From: Adineta vaga
Lineage: Eukaryota > Rotifera
Length of the DNA stretch: 64,000 nucleotides
NCBI GenBank assembly: GCA_021613535.1
Contig: CP075496.1
Location: forward strand, 5,146,001-5,210,000
Direction of reading: 5' to 3'
Within the stretch, counting starts at the first letter, position 1. The number at the start of each line of letters is the position of its first letter. Positions 1 through 12,635 of this stretch are shown piece after piece. Below the pieces are notes generated by a model. It did not search any database. It had not been told where the DNA came from and saw only the letters and a list, made by a program, of their open reading frames with translations. A program made the position numbers and the translations under genes.

Positions 1-610
1 TGGACAATCATAACATGAATACGCGAAGAGAGATTGTATACTACCAAGTATGAATAGATATAAACAATAATGAAAATAATTAACGAGAGACATTCTTCGA
101 AATGTAATTTCAGTTTAAAATAAAGAAGAAGAAAAGATGTTTTTACAACTGGACTATCTTTATAAATCAACAAAAAATGCCTATAAATTTTGTCACTTCA
201 TAATGACAGAGATAAAAGAAAACATCATCTCTAAATCAACAATCTTATACATAAAGAAAAACATGTGTTTTGCATTCTATAAAAACAAAATCACCTTTCA
301 GGTCAGTTTTTTGCGAATCCATGATTGATAGATTTAATCTTAGATTCATTAATGGACATATCATTCATCTTTTATTATGTCAAACATTTGAATAGACTCG
401 ATCATTTACATATATTAGTCAAGTAACTTACACTCTATAAAGAAACAACATATATACATCAGTCTTTTTTAGTTCTATATGACTATTTAATGAACTATTA
501 ACGTAAGGTACTTTCTTGCTCTCTCTCTCTCTCTCACTTTCTTCAAAGAAAAACAACTGGTATCTTACATGATTTAGCACACTAAACACGACAGTATCTG
601 TTTCGAAAAC
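1..610. other. Non-coding 5' stretch
   Basis: I see no convincing coding exon here. A (CT)n microsatellite lies at about 519-535, upstream of the membrane-protein gene that starts at 611, so this probably holds its promoter and 5' UTR. No clear TATA box or splice acceptor adjoins the ATG. Confidence 0.5.
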
Positions 611-1518
611 ATGAATAAAGTTAATAGGTCAGAAGAAAATCTAACAACTATTATGACGAATACATCTACGAATAATTATGATACGAATGGTGCTATGTTA
701 TATATAATCACAGTTCTTCTTTGGTACTCAGTTGGTGTCATATTGATTTTAGCCATGCAAATGTCTGGTCGTTCTCATGAAATTGAAGATTCTGTAAAAC
801 GTCGAGCAAGATATCTGATTCGAAACTTGAGTGATCATTATAATACACAAGAAATCTTAGGTAATTTATTGTAATATTTATGGTGATTTTAAATCTCAAT
901 TCTTTTCTTTTTCCTGTAGAAGAATTAGCCAATAAACAAAATCGAGATCGACTTTGGAAGATATATATGGGTACCAATACTAAAGATTGTCTGATGGGCG
1001 CTGAAAATGTTCGTATTCGTCATATTAAAAAACAATTAGCAACTATAAAACGAAATCATCGAATAAAACATGATGGACTTTTCCCTTCAACAAACGAACA
1101 GACACATTATCTTCGTAGTCGTTCAGAATATCAATCAGATTTATCAGCACCAACGTCGACTCTTCGACGTCGCTCATCTTTTGATCAACAAGCTCTTGAT
1201 CGTTTGAAACAGTTTGATAATCAATCAAAATCATCCGAAACACAATTATTATGGTCAAGTCGAAAAACAATTATTCGAAAATATTTTCGACGTTCTACAA
1301 AAAAACCTTTTTTAACACCATCTCCACACACAGATTGTTCTGTTAGAATCGATAATCCAGAGCCAATGGGCTTTTCGACAACATCAAGTCCCACTTCGAA
1401 ACTTTCACGTCGTCGAACAGAAGCGAACATATCATTGATAACATCAACTATTGCCCATAGACAAAATCCTTATTTAAGTTATTTTTCCATTCCATCTACT
1501 CGAACAATAATAAGTTAA
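611..1518 (+). CDS. Single-pass membrane protein, uncharacterised
   Basis: Two exons, 611-860 and 920-1518, are joined by a 59 nt GT-AG intron in phase 1, giving about 282 aa. Near residues 28-50 there is one strongly hydrophobic segment (core LYIITVLLWYSVGVILILAM), preceded by an Asn/Thr-rich, probably extracellular N-terminus with NTS and NxT sites. There is no signal peptide. The tail is long, basic and Ser/Arg-rich, starting with a charged helix (RRARYLIRNL) and a short LWKIYMGT motif, so a type III topology with a large cytoplasmic tail is likely. The layout (short ectodomain, one TM, juxtamembrane charged helix) recalls KCNE potassium-channel beta subunits, but I cannot establish homology. 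A possible shorter relative lies at 24571-24984 on the minus strand. Function unknown. Confidence 0.7.
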
Positions 1519-1964
1519 TGATCGTTATTTGTTCTGTAATACTTCTCAAAATTAATAGACATTAAAATTTTTTCCGAACAGAAAAAGAAAGAAAAATTAT
1601 TTCAAATCAAACAAACAAAAATCTTATAGGCTCGACAAATACAAAGAAAATCAACAAAATGCAGCGCACAAATGGACGGAGCGAGAAGAACAAAGAGGAG
1701 GAAAAAAAACGCTTAAGTACAAAGATATGAGTAAATGCCCATATTCATGGCGCTATTACATACAATATACAAAAATCCGAAAAACATTTATACACACCAC
1801 AAGATTATTTAAGAAAAAGAAACAGGAGATCAAAGGTGAAGAGAAAAACAGAGCGGATAATCAAATAGAGGAAGCGTTCGTGATTCAACATGAGACTGAA
1901 TATATTTATCACTGTTGGTTAGTTAGAGAGGGAGAAAGAAGAAAAAGGAAGGAGAAAAAACTGA
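1519..1964. other. Intergenic, convergent 3' ends
   Basis: This separates the end of the membrane-protein gene (+) from the 3' end of the couch potato homologue (-). It is AT-rich with A-rich tracts and contains nothing I recognise as coding; it probably holds both 3' UTRs. Confidence 0.4.
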
Positions 1965-2183
1965 TTATTGACGTCGAAAACGTTTGATATCATTATCCGA
2001 TGTTGAAAGATTTTCATCTATAGAACGTTTGAGTAATAATTGTTGTTTATCAACAAGATCAACAATAGTCAATGGTTGCTGTTTTTGATAGTTACTAAGA
2101 GCCGAAAGGACTTGTTGTTTTTCATTGGTTGATAATGTTGATGAAGTTGAAGACGAGTCATCATATGAATCACACGCTGATTG
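1965..2183 (-). other. Open readthrough extension after in-frame TGA of cpo homologue
   Basis: Immediately after the TGA at 2186-2184 the same frame stays open for 72 codons, to a TAA at 1967-1965. The composition looks like protein (Ser/Asp-rich start, then Gln/Leu stretches, ending KRSIDENLSTSDNDIKRFRR). I tested the nearby AG acceptors; none both removes the TGA and keeps this frame. It may be translated by stop-codon readthrough or reflect a sequence error. Confidence 0.5.
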
Positions 2184-5100
2184 TCAAAGAGCTTTGCCTG
2201 GTCTGTGGAAGAAAGAAAAAAGAGAATAAAACGAAAATTAAAAGTGAATCTCTTCTTACAAAGCAAATGACATATTTTTAAAATCATGTTCAGGAAATCC
2301 AGTTAAAAATAATGTTGAACAACCACCATTTAGTTGTCCATTTGCTGTTGCAACAGCTACAGCTGAATTTGTTTGTTGCATTTGTGTCATCCCTGCTGTT
2401 GCTTGCATTGGATGACCCATACCCTAGAAATAGACAATAGATACATAGAAAAAGATGAAATCGATTAATAAAACAGATTGTGTAACAAGCAAATCTGTGC
2501 ATTTAGAATAAATAGAAGAAAACGGTATAAATATGCGCGCGCATGAACGAACCATTGAATTAAAGAAGAAACAAATTGTACGAAAAGTAAAGAAACAAAA
2601 GTTCTTTTTATATTGATCATTCACACGTATAAATATTAGGAAAGAAAAAAAAGAAAGTAGTGAGTACTAGATACTAATTCAAGGTCTTGTATGCTCCTGT
2701 GTCATATTATTGTTCAGTTTTGGTTTTATATGTATATTTTGTTTTTGATTGTTTGGTTTAATAGTGTATACGCGCGCGTGTACGTGAAAATGTTGTTTAA
2801 TTGGAGCTGTGTCGAATGTAGAGTAAGAAAAGTATATGAGAAAAAACAAATTGACACTAATCGTGCCAGTGGTCAGTGATCGAATGACTAGTAGTGGAAA
2901 GATAGATCTTTTTAATACTATTTTGATTTGGTTCTTTTTTTTTGCTTTTTTAAATGCTGTTTCTTTTATCGAACCATCGATACTTACATAACAGAACTCT
3001 GTCAGCTCATCAACTTAAATAATACATAGGAAGGAAATTGCTGTGGTTTTAATAGATATTTCGAAGATGAAAATGAGAATATACGTACCATTGGTGGACC
3101 ATGAAGAGCAGTATGTAATAAAGCTGGATGATGAAGACCAGCTGGACCTAAATCAAACGTTAATGGTTGACCCCAAGCTTCTGTTGGAAAGAAAGCGGCG
3201 CCAAGTTCTTCTACAGAAAACATCATGTCAATTATTTGAATCGATATTTGATTAAAATGGAAAACATACGTGGAATTTGAATAAATTGTTGTGTTGCAGC
3301 TGCTAATGAATTTTGTGTTGGATGTTTAGGTTTTTGAACTTTCGTATTCGATTTAGCAAATTCAAGACGAAGTGTTGCTGGTAAATCAGGATCAAAACGA
3401 ACACCCTATTTACAAAAAAATGAATCGTTATATAAAAACACAAATAGATAATCTTCATTCTTACAGTAAGGTCTTGTTTAGCTGTTTCAGCATCAACACG
3501 ACTGGCAAATGTAACAAAGCCAACAGGTGATAAATTTTTACCATTTTTATTGGTCACTTTCAATAGACTTCCTTCATAACCCTAGAAATAATAAAAAAAA
3601 AGAACTTTGATAACCATAACGGTCATACATGTCCAATTCAATCGTATGTTTGATCAGCCGATAGACAAGTCTCTAATGACTAACACTTCTCTTTCTGTCT
3701 GTCAATCAAATTCATGCAAACGATATGTTATAAAAGAGAGAGAAATAGGGAAAAAAGCAAAGTAAAATAGGATTAATGAAATAATTTCAGTGGAGATGTG
3801 ACATGAATATAACGCAATAAAAATACTAGATTATTTCTATCATTTACCTTGAATCCTCGAAATAGAAGATAGAGTTCGCGAGGTTTTGCATCCATCGGTA
3901 AACCAGAAACGAACAATGTTCGGACCTATAAAAATAAAATTATTGAAATATATCATATAAAACAAGACACAAATTTCTTCGAAAAAATTTTATATCTTTT
4001 TTACTAAGATGGTGAATAAAAGCATGGACACATACCGGTCGTCTATATACTAGATGTGCCTGATCGATATTGGATCGAAATGCTTTTTTGTTGGTGCTAG
4101 TATTCGTGCTAATAGTTGCACTTCCGTTGTCGACAGTTGTTTCATGTGTCATCTCAAGTTCTCCTATGAATTTTGTGTATGTATGTGATAGTCGAGGTGA
4201 TGATGAAAATCTGGTTATATTTTGATCAATAGCGGGAGAGAAACAAAGAATGATTGAAAAGAAAGCAAGTGAATGACACACTTGAAGTGAACAGTTCTTC
4301 CTAATTGAGAAATGAAGAGCAATGATGTGAAGGGAGACGACAAGTAACGACAATTAAGAGAGAGAAAGAAAATAAGAGACGAAAAAGAAAATGTTGTTTA
4401 TACAATTGGTGATGACGAGAACAAGAGATGTTGCGTGTGTTGATCTAACTTGCATATGCGCATCAGGTGTGTCGATATATATATATGTACGTGTGTGTGT
4501 GCTTATGCTTTTCAATTAGTTAATGAGAGAGATACATGAAAAAAAAGAAGAAGATAAAACAAGGGTTACAAGAATAGAATCTAACGGCTTCTGGTTACAC
4601 TCACCTCTGGGTTACACGACAATGATGATGATGAGGACGATGACATTGTCGTGCACATACCAACACACTTCAAAAGGCTTTTACGGTGAAAAGAAGAAAA
4701 ACAGACGATGATGACAATACCGGTAACGAAAAAGGTCTTTGTTCGAACTAATTGAATTTTATAGATCAATACTTGAAAAAGAATAGAGAAGCAATGCGTC
4801 TACCTTTGTTTGGCACTATTAAATAGACAGAAGAACGAAAAATAGAAGAAGACGAGTCAATAGAGACACACGAATGGATGAAATCATTTATGTTTCTTTT
4901 TGCTCTTTTCTTTTTCTTCTCTATTTGCTACTGTATTGAGACATTTTCAAAATTCCACTTCTCAAATCATAAAAAAAAACTAACACTATAATCAAAGGTT
5001 ACTTGGTATCCGTTTGATGTAGTGCCATACATCATGTAATACGAGAAGATCAAATCAAGTTTTCATTTTGTCTCTATGTGTTGAAACTGAAGGAAAGAAA

Positions 5101-8100
5101 CTCTAGTCGTGATAGATTACGAAAAATCAGTTTGATACTTGTTTTTCGATTTTAATTTGAATAGAAATTTATCTCGAGAATGAAAAATAAACTACGAGAA
5201 GACTATTCTCATTTAACTGGAACAGTTAATAATGGTGTGTAAATATATGTATATTCGGTTCAATAAATTTTCTTTTCTTTCAATCAAATATATCACAGAT
5301 AGCGTGACTAATTATGTCCGAAACAAGATTGCGTGATAACATAGTCGTACAATTCTCAACTCGACTAAAAGCTTTTTTTCTCTTTTTCTTCTTCAATGTT
5401 AGATTTTTTGCAAATAAAAAAAATACGTGTTCGTCTTTCTTTTTTCGATATACATGAAGTCGATCGATTGATTTAATCAAGAAATATATTTATTTTGTTC
5501 TATTGTTTATATATTTAGACGAACGAAACAATCTGTGTATATATACATATATATCTTAATTGTTATCCAGGGGATACTTATCGTCATCAAGGAACAATTT
5601 GATCATTACCAGATATCGTCTCTGACTTTCGAAGTGCAACAACAATTCACGCATATACATCGAGACAAAGCAGTGAATACAAAGCTATAAGATATAATCA
5701 GATGAAAATCCGATTGGTGCGAATAAAAAGTGACTTTTCTGTTTATATTGGATAAGTGCTCATCGTGTTTAGACATGTACGTTGTGCTATACAGTGCATA
5801 AGCGTCATCGACTAAAGAAGTGCGACAAAGGATTACGTGCTAATCAGAAGTGTTGAATTGAACAGACAACTTAAAATGTGTTGAAATTCTGTTTATCTAC
5901 TTACTTCATTCAGTTCATCAGTAGCACTTTTCATTTTGTAGCAATGACTACAATAGATAGGTCATAATAGAACAAATTGATAACTGTATACACATATATA
6001 TATATCAATAAAACAATCTCTACTTTCGCTTCTTCTTCTCCTTCTCCTTCTCTTTTATATCTATTTACCTCAACAATCAATATGAATGTTCAATAACGAT
6101 TGAAAAAAAAGAGAGAACGGTAGTGAAACTGTGGTAGTAGTTATAGAGTTTGTTCGATCGTTTGCCGCCACCACTGTAGTCGCATCATGATATCAATTTA
6201 AATAGGTAACGCGAGAGGAGCAAAAAATGCGATTGCACATTCTCGCGTTCGTTTTCAATGATTATAAGAAATAAAAGAAGAAAAAAAAGGAGAAGACGAA
6301 GAAAAAAGAAAAACTAGAGAAAGTTCTTCATTTATTCCCTCGGCACTCTGCTACTTCTTCCGTCGAACATTATATACAAAAGAAGAAACTAAATTTTCTT
6401 AAATGCATAAAATTAAGAAAAAAAACCGAGAGACCGGAAATAAGCCAGTCAAAAGATCGATCGGAATGAAGAAACGATTCGATCACTTGTTACATATAGG
6501 GAAAAGTTTAATGTACCCTCGAGTAAATGCAACCAAATGCTCGTCTGTAATCGGAAACACTTTTCAATCAGGTAGAAAATGAAAAGTAAGTTAGTGAAAG
6601 TGATGAAAGAACAGTTGAATAGATATTCAATGATTTTTGAACATTCGAGATTGACTAATGAAGTTTCTCAATGAAACGAAACGAAATTGAAAATCAATCT
6701 CAATCAATATTGCCTACAATGATCTTTAGAACTTCTACCATTCGAGTCATATATCAATCTCATTTTTCAACATTGACATTTAACATCATTGATAGATTTA
6801 AATGCCGCAATATCTCATTTAAGTTATCTACCAACAGATATCACTAAATCATGCAAAGATAGTTTTCTTTCAATCAAATCTTACTCGATTACTATATACA
6901 TGACATGTATTCTCTACTATCTCGTAATTGTTTTGTTTGTAGTTTTAGACGAGTTCTTTTCTCGTAATCAATTAAAACTAACTAGTATAAATTTTCAGAG
7001 AAAATAACCAGAAATACGATATTATCATTATTCTAGGTCGAAAAATATCCTTTGCCTCTACGCATCTACAATTACCGAGATATACAGAGCGTAACGATCG
7101 TATTCTTTATAAAAGTCCAAAATTGCTATGATAAAGATCTCTAAGTCAAACAATCAATAATTAATCAGATCGTTAATTATAAGTTTGACAAATACAAATC
7201 AGTTTCGTCTTACCTAGAATCATTTCTATTCATATTATCATCAGTATCTTCACGATGAATGATAGATTCCATAGAAATTATTTTTATATGTGAAAATGTA
7301 TTGTTACTATTTAGAATGAATTCATCGATGCTATATTCTCGTTTTATCAACAAGACATTCGAAAAGAAAAGAAATGAAATTTAACTCGTAGTCACCTTTT
7401 TCCCTCTATTATTATTCTATTGTCTTATTGCGTAAAATAAGAAAGAAAAACTAGAGAAAGTGTCGTACAATTGTAATTCCATCTGACTTGCATTGTTCTT
7501 TCTTTTCCCCTTTTTTTCAATCATATATCTAAATTTTTCTTCTTTTTTTATAGTGCTATTTCAAAGTTAAAATATAGCCCAAAGGTAATCAAGTTGCGAG
7601 TTAGTGTCACTTTGATTCATAAAAGCAATACTATCGCAATAACGATTGTTTGTCAGTGTCTTTCATCCACTCAATGCTTTGACAAGTATCTTCTAGTAGC
7701 AATAGTAGAACGATAATAATTGTCTGTATAGTTGCAATACGAATAATATGTTTCTTTCTTTCTTTCTTTTGATTTATTTCCTTTGTCAATCGAAGACTAA
7801 GTCAAAAAGCATGATCATTATTAATCTTCTCAAGTAAATTATTATCTATTGAATAAAAGAAAACCTTCAAATTTGTCTTGCTTGCTTCACTAATATTATT
7901 ATGAATTTGATGTATTTATGATGAATAGTTCCCTCGTGTAATAATAATAATAATGATAAGTAAAAAAAATGACATGAATGTACGTGTGAATCGCCTTAGG
8001 GACAAGTGGAAAATCGATTTTCTTTTCTCGAAGAAAAGTATCTTTATCATTCAGCACGTCTTTCTTCTATTCTTTCATTCGTTTACTCAATCGTTACAAA

Positions 8101-9635
8101 GAACAGCTGCGCATTTTAACAATGAGTCTACACTCTCGTTTGAATCTTCTATCTTTCAGGCCATTAACTGCATATGCTTGCCACACACTCAATAATGTAA
8201 TAATCAGAAAGTGTCGACAATCAATGTAGATCGTCGATCGTGCGTGAGCTTTTCATAAGTTTTCTTTTCTTTTGATTCTAAGAAGCAAACATCCTCTAAG
8301 ACACATATTTGCACAGACAAAGGTTTCTTCTACAATGAACAGGTCATCGAAAGAATAAGAAAAAAGGTTAATGTCCTGCATCGATTCTTGTCTTACTTGC
8401 TCGTAGGTCCATAAGCTAACATTGGTAACATCTGCATCGTTCTTTGACAATGTTGAAGAAAAAGTAACACGAAACAAATGAATTGTAAAATAAAAACAAG
8501 ACGACGACGACGACGATAAAGCAAAAGAAAATCTCGTCTTTATCTAAAACCTTTAAATTAGTTCATTTGCAAAGCTTATCCATATGTTTGCATGTCAACT
8601 AAGTATTGCTTTTATTCCCTTGTCAATGTTCTTAATGCTTTTTTTCTTCTTCTTCTTCTTCATCTGATTAAAGAAAGAAACAGAAAACGAAAAGATATTT
8701 CAATACCTAGATTGATTATCATTATTAACTTTATTTCTAAATTGATTATTCAATCTGGGAGAATAAAACGACAATGAATGATAGATTAAAACATCAATGA
8801 ATTCAGAGTGGAAACTAACTTGGTTAGTTTTGTCTTCCGAACGACGAAAAAATACACCCGAACAATGGCACTTTATTCGAAACAATCGATTAAGATGATA
8901 ATCATCAACAAGCTTAATAGAACTTAAGTTTTTTTTCTTCTAATCACAATACTACGATTATTTTACTGAATCGATTATAGTGCAATCGACGATTAGAATC
9001 TTGTCATGTGTATGAGTATAAAAAGAAAGAAGGAAAGAAAGAGAGAAAGAAGATGAGGAATAATAAGAGTAGAAAGACAGACTACAAGATAAACAAATAA
9101 GACAAAACAATTAGAGAACGAACGATGCCAGGTGGCGATCTCCTTATTGTTACTTATATATACATATATAAGGAAATGAATCTAATCATCTGGATATAGT
9201 AAATGTTTTATGAATTATCGTATTGCTTACCTCATCATCTGTAAAACCAATATTATTAATTGATTCCATACTTTGTGAGAGGCTATGTCCGCTAGAACCA
9301 CTACCTCCGCCATTCTCTTCAATATTATTTGGATTATTATTTGATGTTGTTGTTACAGTTAATAGTGAATTAACATTATTTGTATGAGGAACTGTTAATG
9401 AGTGAAATGTATCCGTATTAGATGTTGGTCTCGAAAATTGTTGATGAGAATGTGATGAAATAGAAGATCGATGGAGGGGAAGTTGAACTTGATGATGAGC
9501 AACATTGGAAACAGAATGAAGTGTTGCTGGTGCTGTTGGTAACATCTGTTTAATAAGAGGAGATTTAGATCCTATTGTCGATGATGGACCTGGTAGAAGA
9601 TAAGCGGTAGAAGATGTTGTCATTTGCATAATCAA
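2184..9635 (-). CDS. cpo: Couch potato / RBPMS / MEC-8 family RNA-binding protein
   Basis: Exons on the minus strand: 9635-9231 (first exon, long isoform) or 4152-4036 (short isoform), then 3925-3848, 3581-3465, 3405-3270, 3210-3089, 2423-2260 and 2202-2184. Every junction keeps frame, giving about 346 aa (long) or 250 aa (short). The exons at 3925-3270 encode one complete RRM: RNP2 is in [13 protein letters not shown]1 is in SPVGFVTF, and the end is [20 protein letters not shown]. These are diagnostic of the RBPMS/couch potato/MEC-8 family, which binds tandem CAC motifs in RNA as a dimer. The long first exon is Ser/Thr/Asn-rich. Downstream, [10 protein letters not shown] matches the family's post-RRM region. 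The tail contains [10 protein letters not shown], resembling the start of the second RRM of MEC-8, but the rest of an RRM2 is absent. The annotated end is a TGA followed by 72 open codons in the same frame. Confidence 0.85.
4036..4163 (-). other. Alternative first coding exon of the cpo homologue
   Basis: An ATG at 4152 opens a 39-codon exon ending at 4036 with a GTATGT donor in phase 0, the same phase as the donor at 9231. Both therefore join to the RRM exon at 3925. An acceptor-like CATAG ends at 4164, 11 nt before the ATG, so this exon may also receive an untranslated leader exon or a spliced leader. If spliced from the long first exon (phase 0) it would hit a stop at once, so the two first exons look mutually exclusive. 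Confidence 0.65.
4164..9230. other. Long intron / alternative promoter region of cpo
   Basis: About 5 kb between the two alternative first exons. I found no further coding exon with credible codon composition. It contains a (TTTC)n tract near 7751-7769 and many A/T-rich and purine-rich runs. The stretch just upstream of 4164 on the minus strand presumably holds the promoter of the short isoform. Confidence 0.45.
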
Positions 9636-12635
9636 TTTTCTATATGTATATATTTATTTATAATATCGGTCAATCTAAATAGAATGACATTCTGTTAGAA
9701 ATGTTTTATGAAATAAAATATACAGTTTCTTTTTTTTTTGTATGTATGGTTTATATTTTTCATCTGTGTATATGAGAAAGGGAAGAGAAAAAGTGATACA
9801 CGTCCGTTCAAACGACGGTCATGCACATAAAATTCTTCATCATCAGACAAAAGAGAAAGGGAGGGAAAGAGGTAAAAGAAGAGAATAGAAGAAAAGGTCG
9901 TTCTGCTAGCTCTACATGCTTATTCTCTAACTGTGCGACTAAAGAGAGAATTTAAAGGTGTTGTGCGCCGTCGCGCTCTCTCTCTTCCTCTCATTTGTGC
10001 TCGTTTCATCGTCGGGCCGGAGGGAGAGGTGCGAGTGTTTTCTTCTATCTCTCTTCGCATCTTCCATGAATCTTTTACTATTCTTTGTCGTTTACATTGA
10101 TCTATCCATCTATCTATTTTTCTATCGCTTCGTTTTTTTTCCTTTTTTCATATTTCTTCATCCTACATGCACGCATATAGATAAATACATAACATACTCA
10201 ACTATGTTTCAAATAAAAAAAAATATGTGTGAGAGTAAATGAAGCTAAAAGAAAAGAAATAGGAAAAGAAAGAAACTACATCAGTCGATAGAGTCAGTTT
10301 TTGACAAGTAAATTGTCTTTATCATTGCGCTAGTCGACGACTGGTGCACACGCACATATATTCTTATTGATGAGAAGCATAAGGAAAGCATTGGTAGAAG
10401 AGAGATAGAGAGAGAGAGAACGACAGTGAGAGGAAATCATCTTCTGCTCGTCGTTTACTTTGTCGACAACATCGATGTACTGCTGTTGCACTCTTTCTAA
10501 CCGATAATCATCGAACATGGCGTTTAGTCCAATTAGCCATTGGCATTTTCACAAAATTGCAATCCTACATAAGAAGACATCATAAGTTACCATTATCAAG
10601 CATGTACGCTTAGACCATGTTGAAGGTCGAGTAGCCTATGGTCTATCCGTATTTTGACATGATTAAAATCAAAACAAGAAAAAGAATAACAGAATAGAGA
10701 AGAAAAGAAAGTCGTGCATGAATATCCTCATTATCATAATTTCTTTCTTTGTTCGTACTTCTGCGAACTGAAGGATGCATGCATACACACATACATCGAT
10801 TTACGCTGTTACAAACACATGAAAAGAGGCTTGCAAGTCGAGAAGAATAAGAACAGCAGTAGTAGAAGAAGAAGAAGAAAAAGAAGACGAAGAAGGAAGA
10901 GTGCAAGTTTGATTGTTTGTTAATGTTTTTTCAGGACAAGGATTGTGGCGAGCTATTCTCTCGTTCTTCAACCTATTGATTATTATTTCTTTTTATACTA
11001 CTATATATTATTGCGATTGCTGTGACACATATCCCAACCATCCCTCTTATGTATGATTAGTGTCAATATCCCATCACTGTATATGACAGACGTCAGATCA
11101 TAAGAAGAGAAAACTCAGCAGTTCCACATATAATTGAAGACAAGGAAGAAGAAGAACAAGAAGAAGAAGAAGTAAAGATGTACTTCAAGTCATTAAAATA
11201 GATGGAATGATTAGTGAACAATACTAACAAAACTAATCAACGATTCATACAAGAAAAAATGATGATTTTTCTTTTGTTTGTTGATTTCTAAAGATTCTCA
11301 AGGAACAGAAAAGTTGTCTTTTGGCTTCGAGTTTATTCAATCATAATAATAATAATAATAATGCGTAAAGATTATAGGACAGAAAAACGATTTGAGTGTC
11401 AATATATCTATTGCAAGGAAATGACCTTTTCCAGATCTAGTGATGAAACATGGATGATAAACAAGCAGTAAAAGAATCTGAGTAAAAAAAAGAGCAAAAT
11501 GATCTTATTAGAATATGTTACATTGACGATTGGTTTACTTTCCTCAGTAAATAAATAATGTATCCGATTTTGATTTTTTTTCATTGCTAAATTTATTTTC
11601 TTACGCGTTAATGAGTGTGTAATCGTTGTCGAGTTTTGTTTCATCTTACCATTTGATGTTTCACGCTGTTCTTTCGGATGTTATTGTCTATTATGCAAGT
11701 TCATGAACATTTACCAAGTCTATTTTTACAGATGGAATGAATTATACAATGAGTAAAACGAAATTGAAAGGATGACTTTTTTTCAAATATTGAATAGAAG
11801 GGAAGCTCGTAAAAATTCATTCGATCATTGACCTTTTCATGTTTTATATTCAATATTGATTTTTGCCTGTAAAAATATGCTGAATCAGTTTTTTTTCACG
11901 AGTCATTATTAAAAGTCAATGGAATATAAAAATGTATAGCTGATTCAAATACAATTTTGCATATTGTTTATAGAACTTAAATGGAAGAAAAGAAAACTCA
12001 TTCGATGGAAATAATATTCAGATATTCGAAAAACACACATACATTTATTTATTGATTATTAGTGAAATTAACTTATAAGAAAAAAAAGCTCCAGGGAATT
12101 GATCGGAAAGGAGATTTTGGATGGAAATAGTAAAATATTATAAATATTCTTTTAAAGGAAAAGATATCCTTATTTAGTAGATAGTTACATCCGTAAATAC
12201 TTCAAGATTGAAGATGAGATTATAAAGTGGTAGGAATTGTTGATCGATTGTCTCGAAAAGATTTTCGTTCTATCACAAAGACGATAGATGTCACTAGAAG
12301 ACGATATAAATTATAATAAACGAATATATTCGAGAATCTTCCTGAAAAATAAATTTGATAATGCTTTTCATATTATTCTATGAAAAGATCTGATTTCTTT
12401 TTAAAGAAAACTATTAATTCTATAGTGAGATGTCGGTAGTATCAATGTTTGTCAACTCAGTGACATTTGCGAATGGTTGACTTTAATAGCTATTTTTCCT
12501 TTCCTTTTTTCCGATGCAGGGGATTTTATTTCATAAAAACGGAAAATACATATTAGTCATTATGCAACAAAACTATTTAATTTCAGAACAAAATTAGATT
12601 TTTGTTTACTTTTAAATGTTTGACATCGAATAAAT
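9636..12635. other. 3 kb divergent intergenic region
   Basis: This lies between the long first exon of the cpo homologue (-) and the PIAS gene (+), so it should hold two divergent promoters. Low-complexity tracts include GAA-type repeats near 10862-10895, GAA repeats near 11146-11172 and (ATA)n near 11347-11361. The open frames here are low-complexity and I do not support them as genes. Confidence 0.45.

Noticed and set aside
2069-2287. 72-codon minus-strand frame as an alternative tail for the cpo homologue
   Set aside because: It needs an incoming phase that the upstream exon does not supply, and the competing frame after the TGA looks far more protein-like.
7740-7770. TTTC repeat considered as part of a CRISPR-like or tandem array
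   Set aside because: Simple microsatellite with no spacer structure; no CRISPR expected in a eukaryote.
9958-10242. 94-codon plus-strand frame, hydrophobic
   Set aside because: CT-rich low-complexity sequence in a promoter region; composition of Phe/Leu/Ser only, no family resemblance.
10643-10923. Opposing Phe/Ser and Arg/Lys-rich frames
   Set aside because: Both are translations of a GAA/TTC repeat tract.
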